A stretch of 64,000 nt of DNA. Source: Cognatundibacterium squillarum. GTDB taxonomy: Bacteria; Pseudomonadota; Gammaproteobacteria; Burkholderiales; Burkholderiaceae_D. The stretch spans positions 1 to 64,000 of the forward strand of contig NZ_BMYU01000004.1 of assembly GCF_014652435.1 (NCBI RefSeq). The letters are read 5' to 3'. Shown here one piece after another: positions 9,037-17,907 of the stretch; position 1 is the stretch's first letter, and each line of letters opens with the position of its first letter. The notes below the pieces were generated by a model. That model was not told the DNA's origin, ran no database searches, and saw only the letters and a list, made by a program, of their open reading frames with translations. The position numbers and the translations under genes are program-made.

Positions 9037-11712
9037 TTACATTTTGTAGTTCAGGCCGACAAACATCTGACGTCCGTATTGCTGATAGCCACGCGGACGG
9101 TCAGGCGAACCGGAGTAAGTCTGGAATGCAGTGTCAGTCAGGTTATTTACCTGGAACAGCACGGACATGCCTTTTGCCCAGCCGGAGTTGAAGTCATAAC
9201 CCAGTTGCATATCGACGACGCGGTCAGACTTCACAAAAGTCAGTTCGTTTTGTCCGCCCGGACCGCCGATCTCACCAACGAAGTCAGAACGACGACGCTG
9301 GCTGATACGCGCAGAGAAGCCATCTTTTTCGTAGTATGCAGTCAGATTCAGCACGTTACGGGACAGACCTGGCAGCGGCACACTCATGCTGCCGAAACGC
9401 TGATCCTGAATCGAAATCGAGCTGTTTGTCAGCGCCAGATTCGCAGTCACGCCAAAGCCGCTCAGTACCGGTGTTGCCAGATCGAGTGGCAGCGATGCCG
9501 CCAGTTCCAGACCCTGCAGCTTACCACCCTGACCATTCACTGGCTGAGTGAATGTACCCATGTTCGTTGTCGCCCCCGGAATCGCCATCGACGAGAAATC
9601 GTATGGTGTGGTCTGACGATAGATATAGGATTTCAGTTGCTTGTGGAATATTGCCGCTGAAAAATAAGCCTTTTTACCGAAGTATTTTTCGTAAGACAGA
9701 TCGATATAATCTGCGCGCCAAGGGTCGAGCTGCGCATTGCCGCCGTTACCTTTTGGCGTACCGGTTTTGCCGTTAGACAGACCAACTTCGCGTGCTGCAT
9801 TCAGTTCATCCAGTTTGGCACGTGCCAGCGATTTACCGAAGCCAAGACGCACGATTTGCTCGTTCGACAAGCTGGCTGCCAGATTCACGCTCGGCAATAC
9901 ATCGGTGTAAACCTTACCGTCTGTCACCGGTACCAGTGCAGCGATTGGCCATGCCAGCAGTGCGTTCGATGTCGAAGACTGATCGGTACGGATTACTTGC
10001 AGACCGACATTCCCTGTGACCGGCACGCCGGATACATTGGCATCAATATTCAGTTTAGAGTAACCGGTCGTGACTTTTTCGGTCAGCGTCCAGTTTTTCG
10101 TTGCACCCCACGGGTTCAGCAATACCGGTGTGAAAGGACCGAAGTTCGCAGCCAGAACGCCCGGGATATCCCATGCCAGTGTGCCTGGCATATTGATGAA
10201 CGACAGATCTTGCGCGCCGTAAATCACGGACGGAGAGAAAGAACCATCGCCTTTTTTGTCAAAGCCGGTTTCCAGATGTTCTTTGGTTTTATCGCGTTTC
10301 GCGTAGTTCACACCAAATTCCAGGCTGGAGAACATACCGTCAGAAAACTCGCGTACTGCGCTCAGTCGGATTGCATTCAGTTTATCTTCCAGCGATGGCT
10401 GATTGACATAACCGTCACCGAATTTACCGCCGATTTTGATCGCGGATGCATCCGCCAGACTGTTCGCAAAAGTGAAGGTCGGAATCGGATTACCGTTCAG
10501 GTAATTGAAGCCGATATCCATTGCGCCACGACTGGAGTTGATCTCTACCAGACGCTCACGGATTTTTGCTTTGGAGTGGCTCAGATCTGCCGCCAGCGTC
10601 CATGCATCCAGCTTGTATTTATTGTTCCAGCCGATTGCAGTGATTTCACTTTCTTTGGTGAACCAGTTATTACGGATCACCGGACTGGCGTTAACAGTGC
10701 CTGCCAGCGCCATACCGTTAGCAATCGTCAGATTCGTAAAGTTCGCATCAGACCAGGATTCAAACGGCACTTCAAAGCCGCGACGTACTTCATCCTGTTT
10801 CAGTTTGGAATAGTAAGCATCAACAGTCGATGTGAAGTTTTTGGCTGGTTTCCATTCCACCACACCAATCAGACCATCGCGCTGAGAATTGCCGGTCAGT
10901 GCCAGTGCTTTAATACCCTGCGGTGCTTTCACGCCGGCTGGCACGCCTTTGTTACCTTCAACCCAGTTCCAGGTTTCAAAGAAATTATTAACATTTGGTT
11001 TATCGCTGTGCGCAAAACCCAGTGCCACACCGATGGTACGGTCAGCAAACTGATCGATATACGATGCGCTGATACGGTTACCGGTGCTCGGTGCGCCCAC
11101 GCTTTCGCTGCCGTAAGAATTACGTTCGCCGCGTACATTCACAGCGATGGTACGACCCGGAAATGCCAGTGGCTTCACGGTTTGCAGATCAACTGTACCG
11201 GACAAACCTTGTCCGACCAGAGAAGAATCACCGGTTTTATAGACAGTGACATTGCTGATCAGCTCAGACGGATACTGATCATATTCCACGATACGGCTTG
11301 CGCTGGTACTGGCTTGTTCACGACCGTTCAGTGTTACGGTGGACAAATCGCCGGAAGTACCGCGAATACTGATTTGCTGTGCCTGACCATTCACGCGCTG
11401 TGCGGACAAACCCGGCAGACGTGCAATCGATTCTGCGATGCTGGTATCCGGCAGTTTGCCGATATCTTCCGCAGAAATGGTTTCTACGATGGCGTTTGCA
11501 TTCTTTTTCGCGCTGATCGCGTCTTCGATACCTTTACGGATACCGGTCACAACCACCGTGTTGGTTTCTTTTGTTTCTTTCGCTTCCTGTGCAAATGCGG
11601 CTGCAGATGTTGTCATCATCAGAATTGCGCAACCCATCGCTACCGGATTGAGTCGAAACACTTTCTGCTGATGTGCAGCACCGCACATCACACGTTCTGT
11701 AGTTTGTTTCAT
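9037..11712 (-). CDS. TonB-dependent outer-membrane receptor for oligosaccharides (probably maltodextrin)
   Basis: An 891-residue protein with a signal peptide (hydrophobic core near residues 26-40, AAAFAQ cleavage). A TonB-box-like VVVTG is followed by a plug domain (IPLRK-type start IRKGIEDAI, then SIARLPGLSAQRVNGQ, QISIRG, TVTLNGRE), and a large beta-barrel ends in the aromatic-rich GLNYKM. It binds its ligand at the surface and imports it with TonB/ExbBD energy. The plug style (KNANAIVETISAEDIGKLPD) matches sugar receptors of Xanthomonas/Caulobacter-type glucan loci. ATG 11710-11712 has a strong GAGGGGAC upstream. The ligand is inferred from the amylase, glucosidase and transporter next to it. 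Confidence 0.93.
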   Translation of the reverse strand: MKQTTERVMCGAAHQQKVFRLNPVAMGCAILMMTTSAAAFAQEAKETKETNTVVVTGIRKGIEDAISAKKNANAIVETISAEDIGKLPDTSIAESIARLPGLSAQRVNGQAQQISIRGTSGDLSTVTLNGREQASTSASRIVEYDQYPSELISNVTVYKTGDSSLVGQGLSGTVDLQTVKPLAFPGRTIAVNVRGERNSYGSESVGAPSTGNRISASYIDQFADRTIGVALGFAHSDKPNVNNFFETWNWVEGNKGVPAGVKAPQGIKALALTGNSQRDGLIGVVEWKPAKNFTSTVDAYYSKLKQDEVRRGFEVPFESWSDANFTNLTIANGMALAGTVNASPVIRNNWFTKESEITAIGWNNKYKLDAWTLAADLSHSKAKIRERLVEINSSRGAMDIGFNYLNGNPIPTFTFANSLADASAIKIGGKFGDGYVNQPSLEDKLNAIRLSAVREFSDGMFSSLEFGVNYAKRDKTKEHLETGFDKKGDGSFSPSVIYGAQDLSFINMPGTLAWDIPGVLAANFGPFTPVLLNPWGATKNWTLTEKVTTGYSKLNIDANVSGVPVTGNVGLQVIRTDQSSTSNALLAWPIAALVPVTDGKVYTDVLPSVNLAASLSNEQIVRLGFGKSLARAKLDELNAAREVGLSNGKTGTPKGNGGNAQLDPWRADYIDLSYEKYFGKKAYFSAAIFHKQLKSYIYRQTTPYDFSSMAIPGATTNMGTFTQPVNGQGGKLQGLELAASLPLDLATPVLSGFGVTANLALTNSSISIQDQRFGSMSVPLPGLSRNVLNLTAYYEKDGFSARISQRRRSDFVGEIGGPGGQNELTFVKSDRVVDMQLGYDFNSGWAKGMSVLFQVNNLTDTAFQTYSGSPDRPRGYQQYGRQMFVGLNYKM

Positions 11713-11799
11713 TGCTGTCCCCTCGATCTTGTTTGACTGCTACTAAAGCTACATATCCACCTGTTCAGAACTGCCAGATCCCTGCGTCCCAGTCAGAAT

Positions 11800-11827
11800 T
11801 TTGTACTAAAACTAGATTCTCAGTCAA
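11800..11827 (-). promoter_or_regulatory. Candidate sigma-70 promoter of the TonB-dependent receptor
   Basis: On the minus strand TTGACT (11822-11827, -35) is followed after 16 bp by TACAAA (11800-11805, -10), about 88 bp upstream of the ATG. The -35 matches 5 of 6 consensus bases, the -10 only 4 of 6. GTAGTT direct repeats sit immediately upstream of the -35. Confidence 0.45.
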
Positions 11828-11832
11828 ACCTC

Positions 11833-11960
11833 AACTACAGAAAACTACATAAATATGTGCACTTATTGTGCAATGCCGTCTTTTTTACGCACACTTTTTC
11901 AGCAAAAAGCCTCATTTCGATGCACAAATGTAACTCAACTACCTTATGTAGTTTAACTAC
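11833..11960. repeat. Cluster of five GTAGTT/AACTAC hexamers, putative regulator-binding sites
   Basis: AACTAC occurs at 11833-11838, 11843-11848, 11937-11942 and 11955-11960, and its complement GTAGTT at 11948-11953. The first two are direct repeats exactly 10 bp apart, abutting the candidate -35 of the receptor promoter. The ten bases AACTACATAA (11843-11852) recur inverted as TTATGTAGTT (11944-11953). The arrangement resembles an activator site plus a distal site. The rest of the 378-bp gap 11713-12090 shows no gene I can support. Confidence 0.5.
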
Positions 11961-12090
11961 CAAACCAATCAATACCAGTCGGCCATCCGCCCTGACGCGC
12001 AGCATCAACTGAACAGCAGAAAGCGAGGATTCACTCGCTGCATGTGATATGCTCCGTCCTCCGCAATACAGTCTCACTCACCCATCACTT

Positions 12091-12447
12091 ATGAATTTCA
12101 AACTGAATCAGGACGAGTTCCGGATACTCCGCCGCATCTACGCTGCCGGCCGCAAAGCCAAAGCGCCGAGTGGCATGCACTTGCAGTATAAGAAACTGGC
12201 TGCCCAGAAGCTGATTATTTTCCGCCGCGACGGCAGCGCCGAACTGACCGCACAAGGCCAGCAAGCGATCTTCGCCGACCTGTGCCTGACCGCACTGAAA
12301 GAACTCAGCGATGGCAAACCGGTGCAACTGACACCGGAAGTCCGTGATTATTTATCCCGCAAATCGATGATTTGCCGCGATGAAGAAAACAACTGGAAAG
12401 TGACCGATAAGGCACGCGAAATCCTGGCCGACGCTGGCATGGCGTAA
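12091..12447 (+). CDS. Conserved hypothetical protein, 118 residues
   Basis: A small, basic, soluble protein starting at ATG 12091 (MNFKLNQDEFRILRRIYAAG). The content is mostly helical with a two-part layout: residues 1-65 contain a segment like a helix-turn-helix followed by 'LIIFRRDGSAELTAQGQQAI', and residues 75-118 end in WKVTDKAREILAD. Both halves look like winged-helix elements ('wing' then 'LT..G...'), but I do not recognise a named family. It is transcribed divergently from the TonB receptor, across the 378-bp gap with the hexamer repeats. A role as a DNA-binding protein is speculative. Confidence 0.6.
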   Translation: MNFKLNQDEFRILRRIYAAGRKAKAPSGMHLQYKKLAAQKLIIFRRDGSAELTAQGQQAIFADLCLTALKELSDGKPVQLTPEVRDYLSRKSMICRDEENNWKVTDKAREILADAGMA

Positions 12448-12610
12448 GCCCCGCATGGCGGGATCACCCGCCCTGCCTCCCCCTTCTCCCGCACTCTTTG
12501 CTTTACACCGTTCGCGCTTCATCCAAAGTCCGCAGCACTCTGCCAGTCGTCGTCCAAACTACACCGGACATACTTTTGCCATCCGAAAGCGCCAAAAACC
12601 GCCATTTTTT

Positions 12611-12701
12611 GCCTCAAATGCGGACTCCGGCACAGCACCCCGGCGGTCGTTGGCAGAAAGTCTGGCTCACCGGAAATGGTGCATGCGGATAGCTGCACAA
12701 T
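12611..12701. repeat. Dispersed 91-bp intergenic repeat, copy A
   Basis: This block aligns without gaps to 60310-60400, with 75 of 91 positions identical by manual comparison. It contains the shared blocks GCCTCAAATGCGG, CGGCGGTCGT, GGCAGAAA, CCGGAAATGG and CTGCACAAT. AATGCGG near the left end and ATGCGG near the right end form an internal near-repeat, each followed by a GCACA element. It lies between convergent genes in the 12448-12867 gap. The rest of that gap holds only the terminator at 12775. Confidence 0.8.
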
Positions 12702-12774
12702 CACCCGATTTTTCTCCTGCCATCTCAGCCCCGGTATCGGCGCGGCAGATGGTGAATGGCGTGCTTCTGAAAGC

Positions 12775-12807
12775 AAAAAGCCACACCGGTATCCGGCGTG
12801 GCTTTTT
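12775..12807. terminator. Bidirectional terminator between the 12091 gene and lnt
   Basis: AAAAAGCCAC and GTGGCTTTTT pair, and CCGG pairs with CCGG inside, around a three-base loop. A and T runs flank the stem on both sides, so it can serve the convergent genes on both strands. Confidence 0.8.
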
Positions 12808-12867
12808 GTGTTTTGCTCAGCAATGTAGCTGCTGGTGATACGTGATCCGGTTCAGGCGCCGGCTAAT

Positions 12868-14448
12868 TTATTCCGCCTTATTCCGGAACAGCAGCAGCGC
12901 TGCAGCTAGCATCAGCAAACCGGCAAACAGTGCAAGCAGATTGCCGAAGCGGATATACGGCGTGGCACCGCTGTAGCCCTGCACGCTGGTTTCCAGCACG
13001 CCCTGCTTCAGATAAGGCAGCTGCGCATAGACTTTACCGTCGGTGCTGATCGCCACCGTTGCGCCGGTGTTGGTGGTGCTGATCATCGGGCGACCAGTCT
13101 CCAGCACCCGCATCTGGGCGAACTGTAAGTGCTGGGGCATGGCGATTGAATCGCCGTACCATGCCAGATTTGACGCATTCAGCAGTATCGTCGCTGCAGG
13201 AACGCCGCTTTGTATCTGATGGCGAATCTGGTTAGCGATTTCCTCGCCGAACAGACTTTCATAGCAAATATTCGGCATGATCCACTGGTCTTTGACCGGC
13301 ATCGCCATTTGCAATTCACCGGCACCGGTAAAGTCACCGATAGGGATTTGCATCATTTTGACGAACCAGCCGAATCCGGCAGGCACAAACTCACCAAACG
13401 GCAGCAAATGATGTTTGTCGTAACGGTAGTAACTGTTTGCAGCAATCGCGGGACCATAACCGATCAGACTGTTTGCATATTTCTGCGGGCCGTCGTGCAT
13501 GCCCAGCCCCAGCAATACGGCAGTTCCGCTGCGCTCAGAAAACTGACGTACCGAAGACAGATAATCCGGCGGCAGCATCGATGACAATACCGGCAGCGCT
13601 GTTTCCGGCATGGCGACCAGATCCGTGGCTTTGGCTGTTGCCATCTGGTGATACAGCGCCAGCGAATCATTCACATGCTGCTGATCGAACTTAATCGTCT
13701 GATCCACATTACCCTGCAATAAGCGCACCTGTAATGGCTGACCGCTGGCCTGCGTCCAGTGCTGATGGCGCAGCGCGCTGCCAGCCACTGACAAGACGCA
13801 AAGCGCGGCGACCGCGCCCTGCCGCCAGCGCGCAGGTGCGTCGCCGATCAGAAACAGCGCGAGCACGGCAGCGGCAAATGCCGCGATCAGGCTCAGTCCG
13901 TACACGCCGGCAACCGGCGCAAAACCGGCAAACACGCTCTGGCTGTGCGCATAACCGGAAATCGCCCACGGAAAACCGGTCAGCAACCAGCCGCGCAGCC
14001 ATTCAGACAGCATCCAGACAGCAGGCGTCAGCAGCAGCAGCGCAGGTGCAAGCGGGATACGGAAACGGTGACGGATCTGGTGAATCAGCAATGCAGCCAG
14101 ACCGGCATACAAGGCGAGGAAAGCACACAACACCACCAGCGCCAGCACCGCCAGCACCACGGGCATGCCGCCGTAACGCGACATCGCAATCACCAGCCAG
14201 GCGATCGTTGTCAGCATCCAGCCGAAACCGAACACTGCACCGGTCAGAAACGGGCGTTTCTTTTCGGTGTTGTCAGGCAGACTGAGCAGCATGGCAAACA
14301 GCAAAGCCATACTGACCACCTGCACAGGCCACACATAAAACGGCGCAAAGGAAAACACTGCGCTGCTACCGGCTGCCAGTGATAACAACAGCGTTTTCGG
14401 AAGCGACAGCTGACGGAGTTTCTGACCTATGCCCAGCTCAGTCTTCAC
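12868..14448 (-). CDS. lnt: Apolipoprotein N-acyltransferase
   Basis: A 526-residue inner-membrane enzyme of the CN-hydrolase superfamily that adds the third acyl chain to the N-terminal cysteine of lipoproteins. About six to seven membrane segments fill residues 15-225 and one lies near the C-terminus. The catalytic triad residues are visible: MPETALPV (E282), YDKHHLLPFGEF (K345) and MPNICYESLFGE (C395). GTG 14446-14448 is chosen because it gives the usual length and overlaps the corC stop by 11 bp; the first in-frame ATG upstream lies far inside corC. It is the last gene of the miaB-phoH-ybeY-corC-lnt group. Confidence 0.95.
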   Translation of the reverse strand: MKTELGIGQKLRQLSLPKTLLLSLAAGSSAVFSFAPFYVWPVQVVSMALLFAMLLSLPDNTEKKRPFLTGAVFGFGWMLTTIAWLVIAMSRYGGMPVVLAVLALVVLCAFLALYAGLAALLIHQIRHRFRIPLAPALLLLTPAVWMLSEWLRGWLLTGFPWAISGYAHSQSVFAGFAPVAGVYGLSLIAAFAAAVLALFLIGDAPARWRQGAVAALCVLSVAGSALRHQHWTQASGQPLQVRLLQGNVDQTIKFDQQHVNDSLALYHQMATAKATDLVAMPETALPVLSSMLPPDYLSSVRQFSERSGTAVLLGLGMHDGPQKYANSLIGYGPAIAANSYYRYDKHHLLPFGEFVPAGFGWFVKMMQIPIGDFTGAGELQMAMPVKDQWIMPNICYESLFGEEIANQIRHQIQSGVPAATILLNASNLAWYGDSIAMPQHLQFAQMRVLETGRPMISTTNTGATVAISTDGKVYAQLPYLKQGVLETSVQGYSGATPYIRFGNLLALFAGLLMLAAALLLFRNKAE

Positions 14449-15319
14449 TGTCACGCTCTTCAGGAATAATCTGCTCGATCTGCAGCAGCTGTACTTCGGT
14501 CGCATCGGCGCGCAGCACTTCGATATGCAGTTCTTCCCAGTCAAATTCATCGCCTTTGTGCGGAATTTCACCGAGATGCGACACCACAAATTCACCCAGC
14601 GTACGGTCGCTGGCTTCTTTTAACAGCTCGCCGGTTTCTTCGTAGAATTGCGCCAGCGTGGTGGTGCCTTTCACGCGCCAGCGTTTGGCATTACCTTTGT
14701 AATCCAGCGCAATAACGTGATCTTCTTCCTCGGAATCGTACTCATCGTCAATATCACCGACGATTTGTTCGAGTACGTCTTCGATGGTAATCAGCCCCGC
14801 AACGGCACCGTATTCATCGACAACCATCGCCATGTGATTGCGGTTGGCGCGGAAATCACGCAGCAACACGTTCAGGCGCTTGGATTCGGGAATATAAGTA
14901 ACCGGACGCAGCATCGTCTTCAGTTCAAAGGTTTCACCGGCGTAATAGCGCAGCAAATCTTTGGCCAGTAAGACACCGACGATCTTATCCGGATCATCAT
15001 CAATAGCAGGAAAGCGGGAATGTGCGGTATCGAGTACCTGGTGTATCCATTCATCAATCGGACGTGAAATATCAATCACATCCATTTGTGCCAGCGGCAC
15101 CATGATGTCACGGGCGCATAAGTCGGATACCTGAAACACGCCTTCGATCATTGCCAGTGCATCGGCATCGATCAGATTGCGTTCTTGTGCTTCAGTCAGG
15201 ATTTCAAGGAGTTCTGCCCGGTTTTCCGGTTCCGGAGAGATCAGTGCGGTCAGTTTTTCAAACAATGTCCGCGGAGGTTTAAGGTCAGCCGGTCTGACCC
15301 TGCGCGAGTGCTCTTGCAT
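14438..15319 (-). CDS. corC: CorC/HlyC-type CBS-domain protein
   Basis: A 293-residue cytoplasmic protein without the membrane domain of longer relatives. It has a short N-terminal region with 'RNLIDADALAMIEGV', two CBS domains (about residues 65-190, with DIMVPLAQMD and VVDEYGAVAGLITIEDVLEQIVGDIDDE) and a C-terminal CorC/HlyC domain (about 205-285, FDWEELHIEVLRADA). Family members are associated with Mg2+/Co2+ efflux and membrane function. The gene order ybeY-corC-lnt is widely conserved. The start ATG 15317-15319 has no strong ribosome-binding site. A 119-bp gap separates it from the channel gene upstream. Confidence 0.93.
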   Translation of the reverse strand: MQEHSRRVRPADLKPPRTLFEKLTALISPEPENRAELLEILTEAQERNLIDADALAMIEGVFQVSDLCARDIMVPLAQMDVIDISRPIDEWIHQVLDTAHSRFPAIDDDPDKIVGVLLAKDLLRYYAGETFELKTMLRPVTYIPESKRLNVLLRDFRANRNHMAMVVDEYGAVAGLITIEDVLEQIVGDIDDEYDSEEEDHVIALDYKGNAKRWRVKGTTTLAQFYEETGELLKEASDRTLGEFVVSHLGEIPHKGDEFDWEELHIEVLRADATEVQLLQIEQIIPEERDSED

Positions 15320-15438
15320 AGCGGGCTTTAAAGCCGTAGTTGGAATCCTACAGGATACAACAAATCAGGCAGATTCCCAAACCACGGCCTGCTGTTAGCC
15401 TGACAGACAACAAAGCTGCCACATCAGGCGCAATGTCA

Positions 15439-16353
15439 TCACGGTGTCACGACAGGATGCTGCGCTTCAGCAGAATCCGCAGGTTCCACTTCATGAAAAT
15501 GTTTGTAGTGCAGATGCGGTGTATGCATCAGGCCGGACATAATGTCCTTGTAACGGTAACCCCATTTAATATCAGCAACCAGATAGTGGTGGCGTGCATG
15601 CTGTACCTGCGCAGTGGCATCATCCAGACCGTCAATGGTGACGATCAGCGCAGCACCGGCACGCTCCAGCGCTTCAGGACTCAGGCAGGCCAGTGGGCTA
15701 TCCTCATCCAGTACGTGAATCAGTGTCCAGCCAAGCATGAAATCCGGATGCACCGAGCGCTCCAGTTTCAAATCATAAATACGCCGGAATAAGCCCATAT
15801 CTTCCGTCTGTTCATTCAGCATCAGAAACAGGCGGGCATTCGCCTGAGATATCACATTCAGTCTGGCATTCGCCAGACGTATCATCAGCAACTTTCGGTT
15901 TTGCCCCTGATAACAGACCGGATGGCGCGCAAAAATGACACTGGAACGGGGGCGTGAAAAGCGGGCAAATACAACACCGGTTGCCAGTGCAACGCTGGCC
16001 ATCCCGACAAAAATTTCAATTGTCGCGATGATGTGAGCATACATGGTCTGAGGATGCATATCCCCGTAACCCACCGTTGCCAGTGTTTCAACGCTGAAAA
16101 AGAATGCGCCGAGAAAATTATCCGGCGCCATATTGGCAATCGGTGCAGCCCCCAGCATATACAGCGTGGCGAAGACCAGATTAAAGATCAGAAATACGAT
16201 GCCGACGACCACAAAAAAAGCCGGCCAGCTGGATGTCAGCGCGTAGTAGTACACGTCCTGCCAAATCGGGTGGTCAAGGCCAAAGACCATGATTTCACGG
16301 TCTCTGACGCGCACCCGCCTTCCACGTTGCCGGTTCAGCAAAGCGGACCTCAC
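15439..16353 (-). CDS. Inward-rectifier type potassium channel (KirBac)
   Basis: A 304-residue protein read from GTG 16351-16353, sharing GTGA with the ybeY stop. A slide-helix-like amphipathic N-terminus (HPIWQDVYYYALTSSWPAFF) precedes a first membrane helix (about 43-68), a pore helix and the selectivity filter TVGYGD (93-98), and a second membrane helix (about 104-127). From residue 130 to 290 an immunoglobulin-like Kir cytoplasmic domain follows. This architecture is that of bacterial Kir channels, which form tetramers. The gene is inserted in the otherwise conserved ybeY-corC interval, which is unusual. Confidence 0.9.
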   Translation of the reverse strand: MRSALLNRQRGRRVRVRDREIMVFGLDHPIWQDVYYYALTSSWPAFFVVVGIVFLIFNLVFATLYMLGAAPIANMAPDNFLGAFFFSVETLATVGYGDMHPQTMYAHIIATIEIFVGMASVALATGVVFARFSRPRSSVIFARHPVCYQGQNRKLLMIRLANARLNVISQANARLFLMLNEQTEDMGLFRRIYDLKLERSVHPDFMLGWTLIHVLDEDSPLACLSPEALERAGAALIVTIDGLDDATAQVQHARHHYLVADIKWGYRYKDIMSGLMHTPHLHYKHFHEVEPADSAEAQHPVVTP

Positions 16354-16820
16354 TGTTCCTGATAAGGATTGGCAATACCGAGCGTGGCCAGCATTTCCGC
16401 TTCCAGCGCTTCCATTTCATCAGCTTCGTCATCATCGAGATGATCGTAACCCTGCGCATGCAACACACCATGCACGATCAGATGCTGGGCATGAGCGATC
16501 ACGGTTTTGTTTTGCTCAGCGGCTTCACGCAGCAATACATCGGTACACAGGATAATGTCAGCCTGCGTGACTTCCGCTTCTTCATCTTCGGTGTAGGCAA
16601 ACGTCAGCACGTTAGTCGCGTAGTCCTTACCACGGTAATCACGATTCAGTTGCTGACCTTCTTCGGCATCGACAATCCGCAGTGTGATTTCTGCCGGAAA
16701 CAACAATGCAGCCTGTACTGTTTTGCGAATCAGCGGACGGGTCAGCTGATCCTGCAGACGGGTATCTGCATACTGTACGGACAGGTTAAGTTTTGGTTTA
16801 ACTGCTTTATTTTCTGCCAT
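16350..16820 (-). CDS. ybeY: Endoribonuclease YbeY (rRNA maturation factor)
   Basis: A 156-residue single-domain metalloprotein with the zinc motif HLIVHGVLHAQGYDH (H117, H121, H127), which defines the UPF0054/YbeY family. YbeY takes part in 16S rRNA 3'-end maturation and ribosome quality control. ATG 16818-16820 overlaps the phoH stop by 14 bp; a TTG five codons upstream is the alternative. The stop overlaps the start of the potassium channel gene. Confidence 0.95.
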   Translation of the reverse strand: MAENKAVKPKLNLSVQYADTRLQDQLTRPLIRKTVQAALLFPAEITLRIVDAEEGQQLNRDYRGKDYATNVLTFAYTEDEEAEVTQADIILCTDVLLREAAEQNKTVIAHAQHLIVHGVLHAQGYDHLDDDEADEMEALEAEMLATLGIANPYQEQ

Positions 16821-17907
16821 GGTGTAATTGCTCAAATCGTTTACTGATCAGACTTTTCGCCGGTTCCGTGTGTTCATTCAGTCTGGCGTTCTGCTCATAA
16901 GCATCCACGATACGGCCAACCAGCGGATGGCGCACCACGTCAGCACTGGTGAAGCGGGAAAAGGCGATTCCGCGCACATCTTTCAGCACCTGCACTGCAT
17001 CGGTCAAACCACTGCGTTGTCCGCGCGGCAAATCCACCTGCGTTGCATCACCAGTTACCACTGCTTTACTGCCGAAACCAATCCGCGTCAGGAACATCTT
17101 CATTTGTTCCGGCGTCGTGTTCTGCGCCTCGTCCAGAATAATGAATGCATGGTTCAGCGTGCGACCGCGCATATATGCCAGCGGCGCAATTTCGATCACT
17201 TGTTTTTCGAACAGTTTCTGCGTCTTATCGAAGCCGAGTAAGTCATACAGCGCATCGTATAAAGGACGAAGATAAGGATCGACTTTTTGCGACAAGTCAC
17301 CGGGCAAAAAGCCCAGGCGCTCACCAGCTTCCACTGCAGGGCGCGTCAGGATAATCCGCTTTACCTGATCGCGTTCCAGCGCGTCCACCGCACAGGCAAC
17401 CGCCAGATACGTCTTACCGGTTCCGGCAGGTCCCAGACCGAAAGTGACATCGTGTTCAATAATGGCACGCAGATACTTGATCTGATGCGGCGTTCTGCCG
17501 CGTAAATCACTGCGCCGTGTTTTCAGCAAAGGACTTTCGGCAGATTCGGACTCTTCCGTTTCCGTTTCGGACGGCTCGCCTGTGACCGCTGCACTGGCGG
17601 GCACATCACCCGTCGCAGTACTGCCAGCGCCTGTGTGATGTGCGCGCTGCTCTACCAGCGCCAGCTGAACTTCATCGACCGTGACCGGTTTCTTTGCCAA
17701 AGCATAGAACTGCTCCAGCAATTCCAGCGCACGTGCGCACTGATGTCCGCTGATAATGAATTTTTCACCACGGCGAAAAATCGTCACATCCAGCGCGGCC
17801 GAAATCTGGCGCAGATTCTCATCCAGCGGACCGCACAGGTTAGCCAGTCGGTTATTGTCCAGCGGTTGCGGGACAAAATGCAGCACAGGAACCGGTGTTT
17901 TGATCAT
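16807..17907 (-). CDS. phoH: PhoH-family ATPase
   Basis: A 366-residue cytoplasmic protein. Residues 1-130 hold a KH-like N-terminal region and a variable acidic linker ([13 protein letters not shown]). The PhoH P-loop domain follows, with Walker A GPAGTGKT (159-166), Walker [10 protein letters not shown] (255-263) and [21 protein letters not shown]. In this conserved operon it is the PhoL/YbeZ type, which partners YbeY in RNA metabolism. The start shares ATGA with the miaB stop (17904-17907). Confidence 0.94.
   Translation of the reverse strand: MIKTPVPVLHFVPQPLDNNRLANLCGPLDENLRQISAALDVTIFRRGEKFIISGHQCARALELLEQFYALAKKPVTVDEVQLALVEQRAHHTGAGSTATGDVPASAAVTGEPSETETEESESAESPLLKTRRSDLRGRTPHQIKYLRAIIEHDVTFGLGPAGTGKTYLAVACAVDALERDQVKRIILTRPAVEAGERLGFLPGDLSQKVDPYLRPLYDALYDLLGFDKTQKLFEKQVIEIAPLAYMRGRTLNHAFIILDEAQNTTPEQMKMFLTRIGFGSKAVVTGDATQVDLPRGQRSGLTDAVQVLKDVRGIAFSRFTSADVVRHPLVGRIVDAYEQNARLNEHTEPAKSLISKRFEQLHHGRK

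Noticed and set aside
9856-11736. Long open frame (626 codons) on the plus strand
   Set aside because: It lies exactly antisense to the TonB-dependent receptor, whose plug and barrel motifs are clear. The plus-strand translation is rich in Cys, His, Arg and Gln with no domain.
11835-12077. 80-codon minus-strand frame in the receptor upstream region
   Set aside because: It overlaps the GTAGTT repeat region and has no family resemblance or ribosome-binding site.
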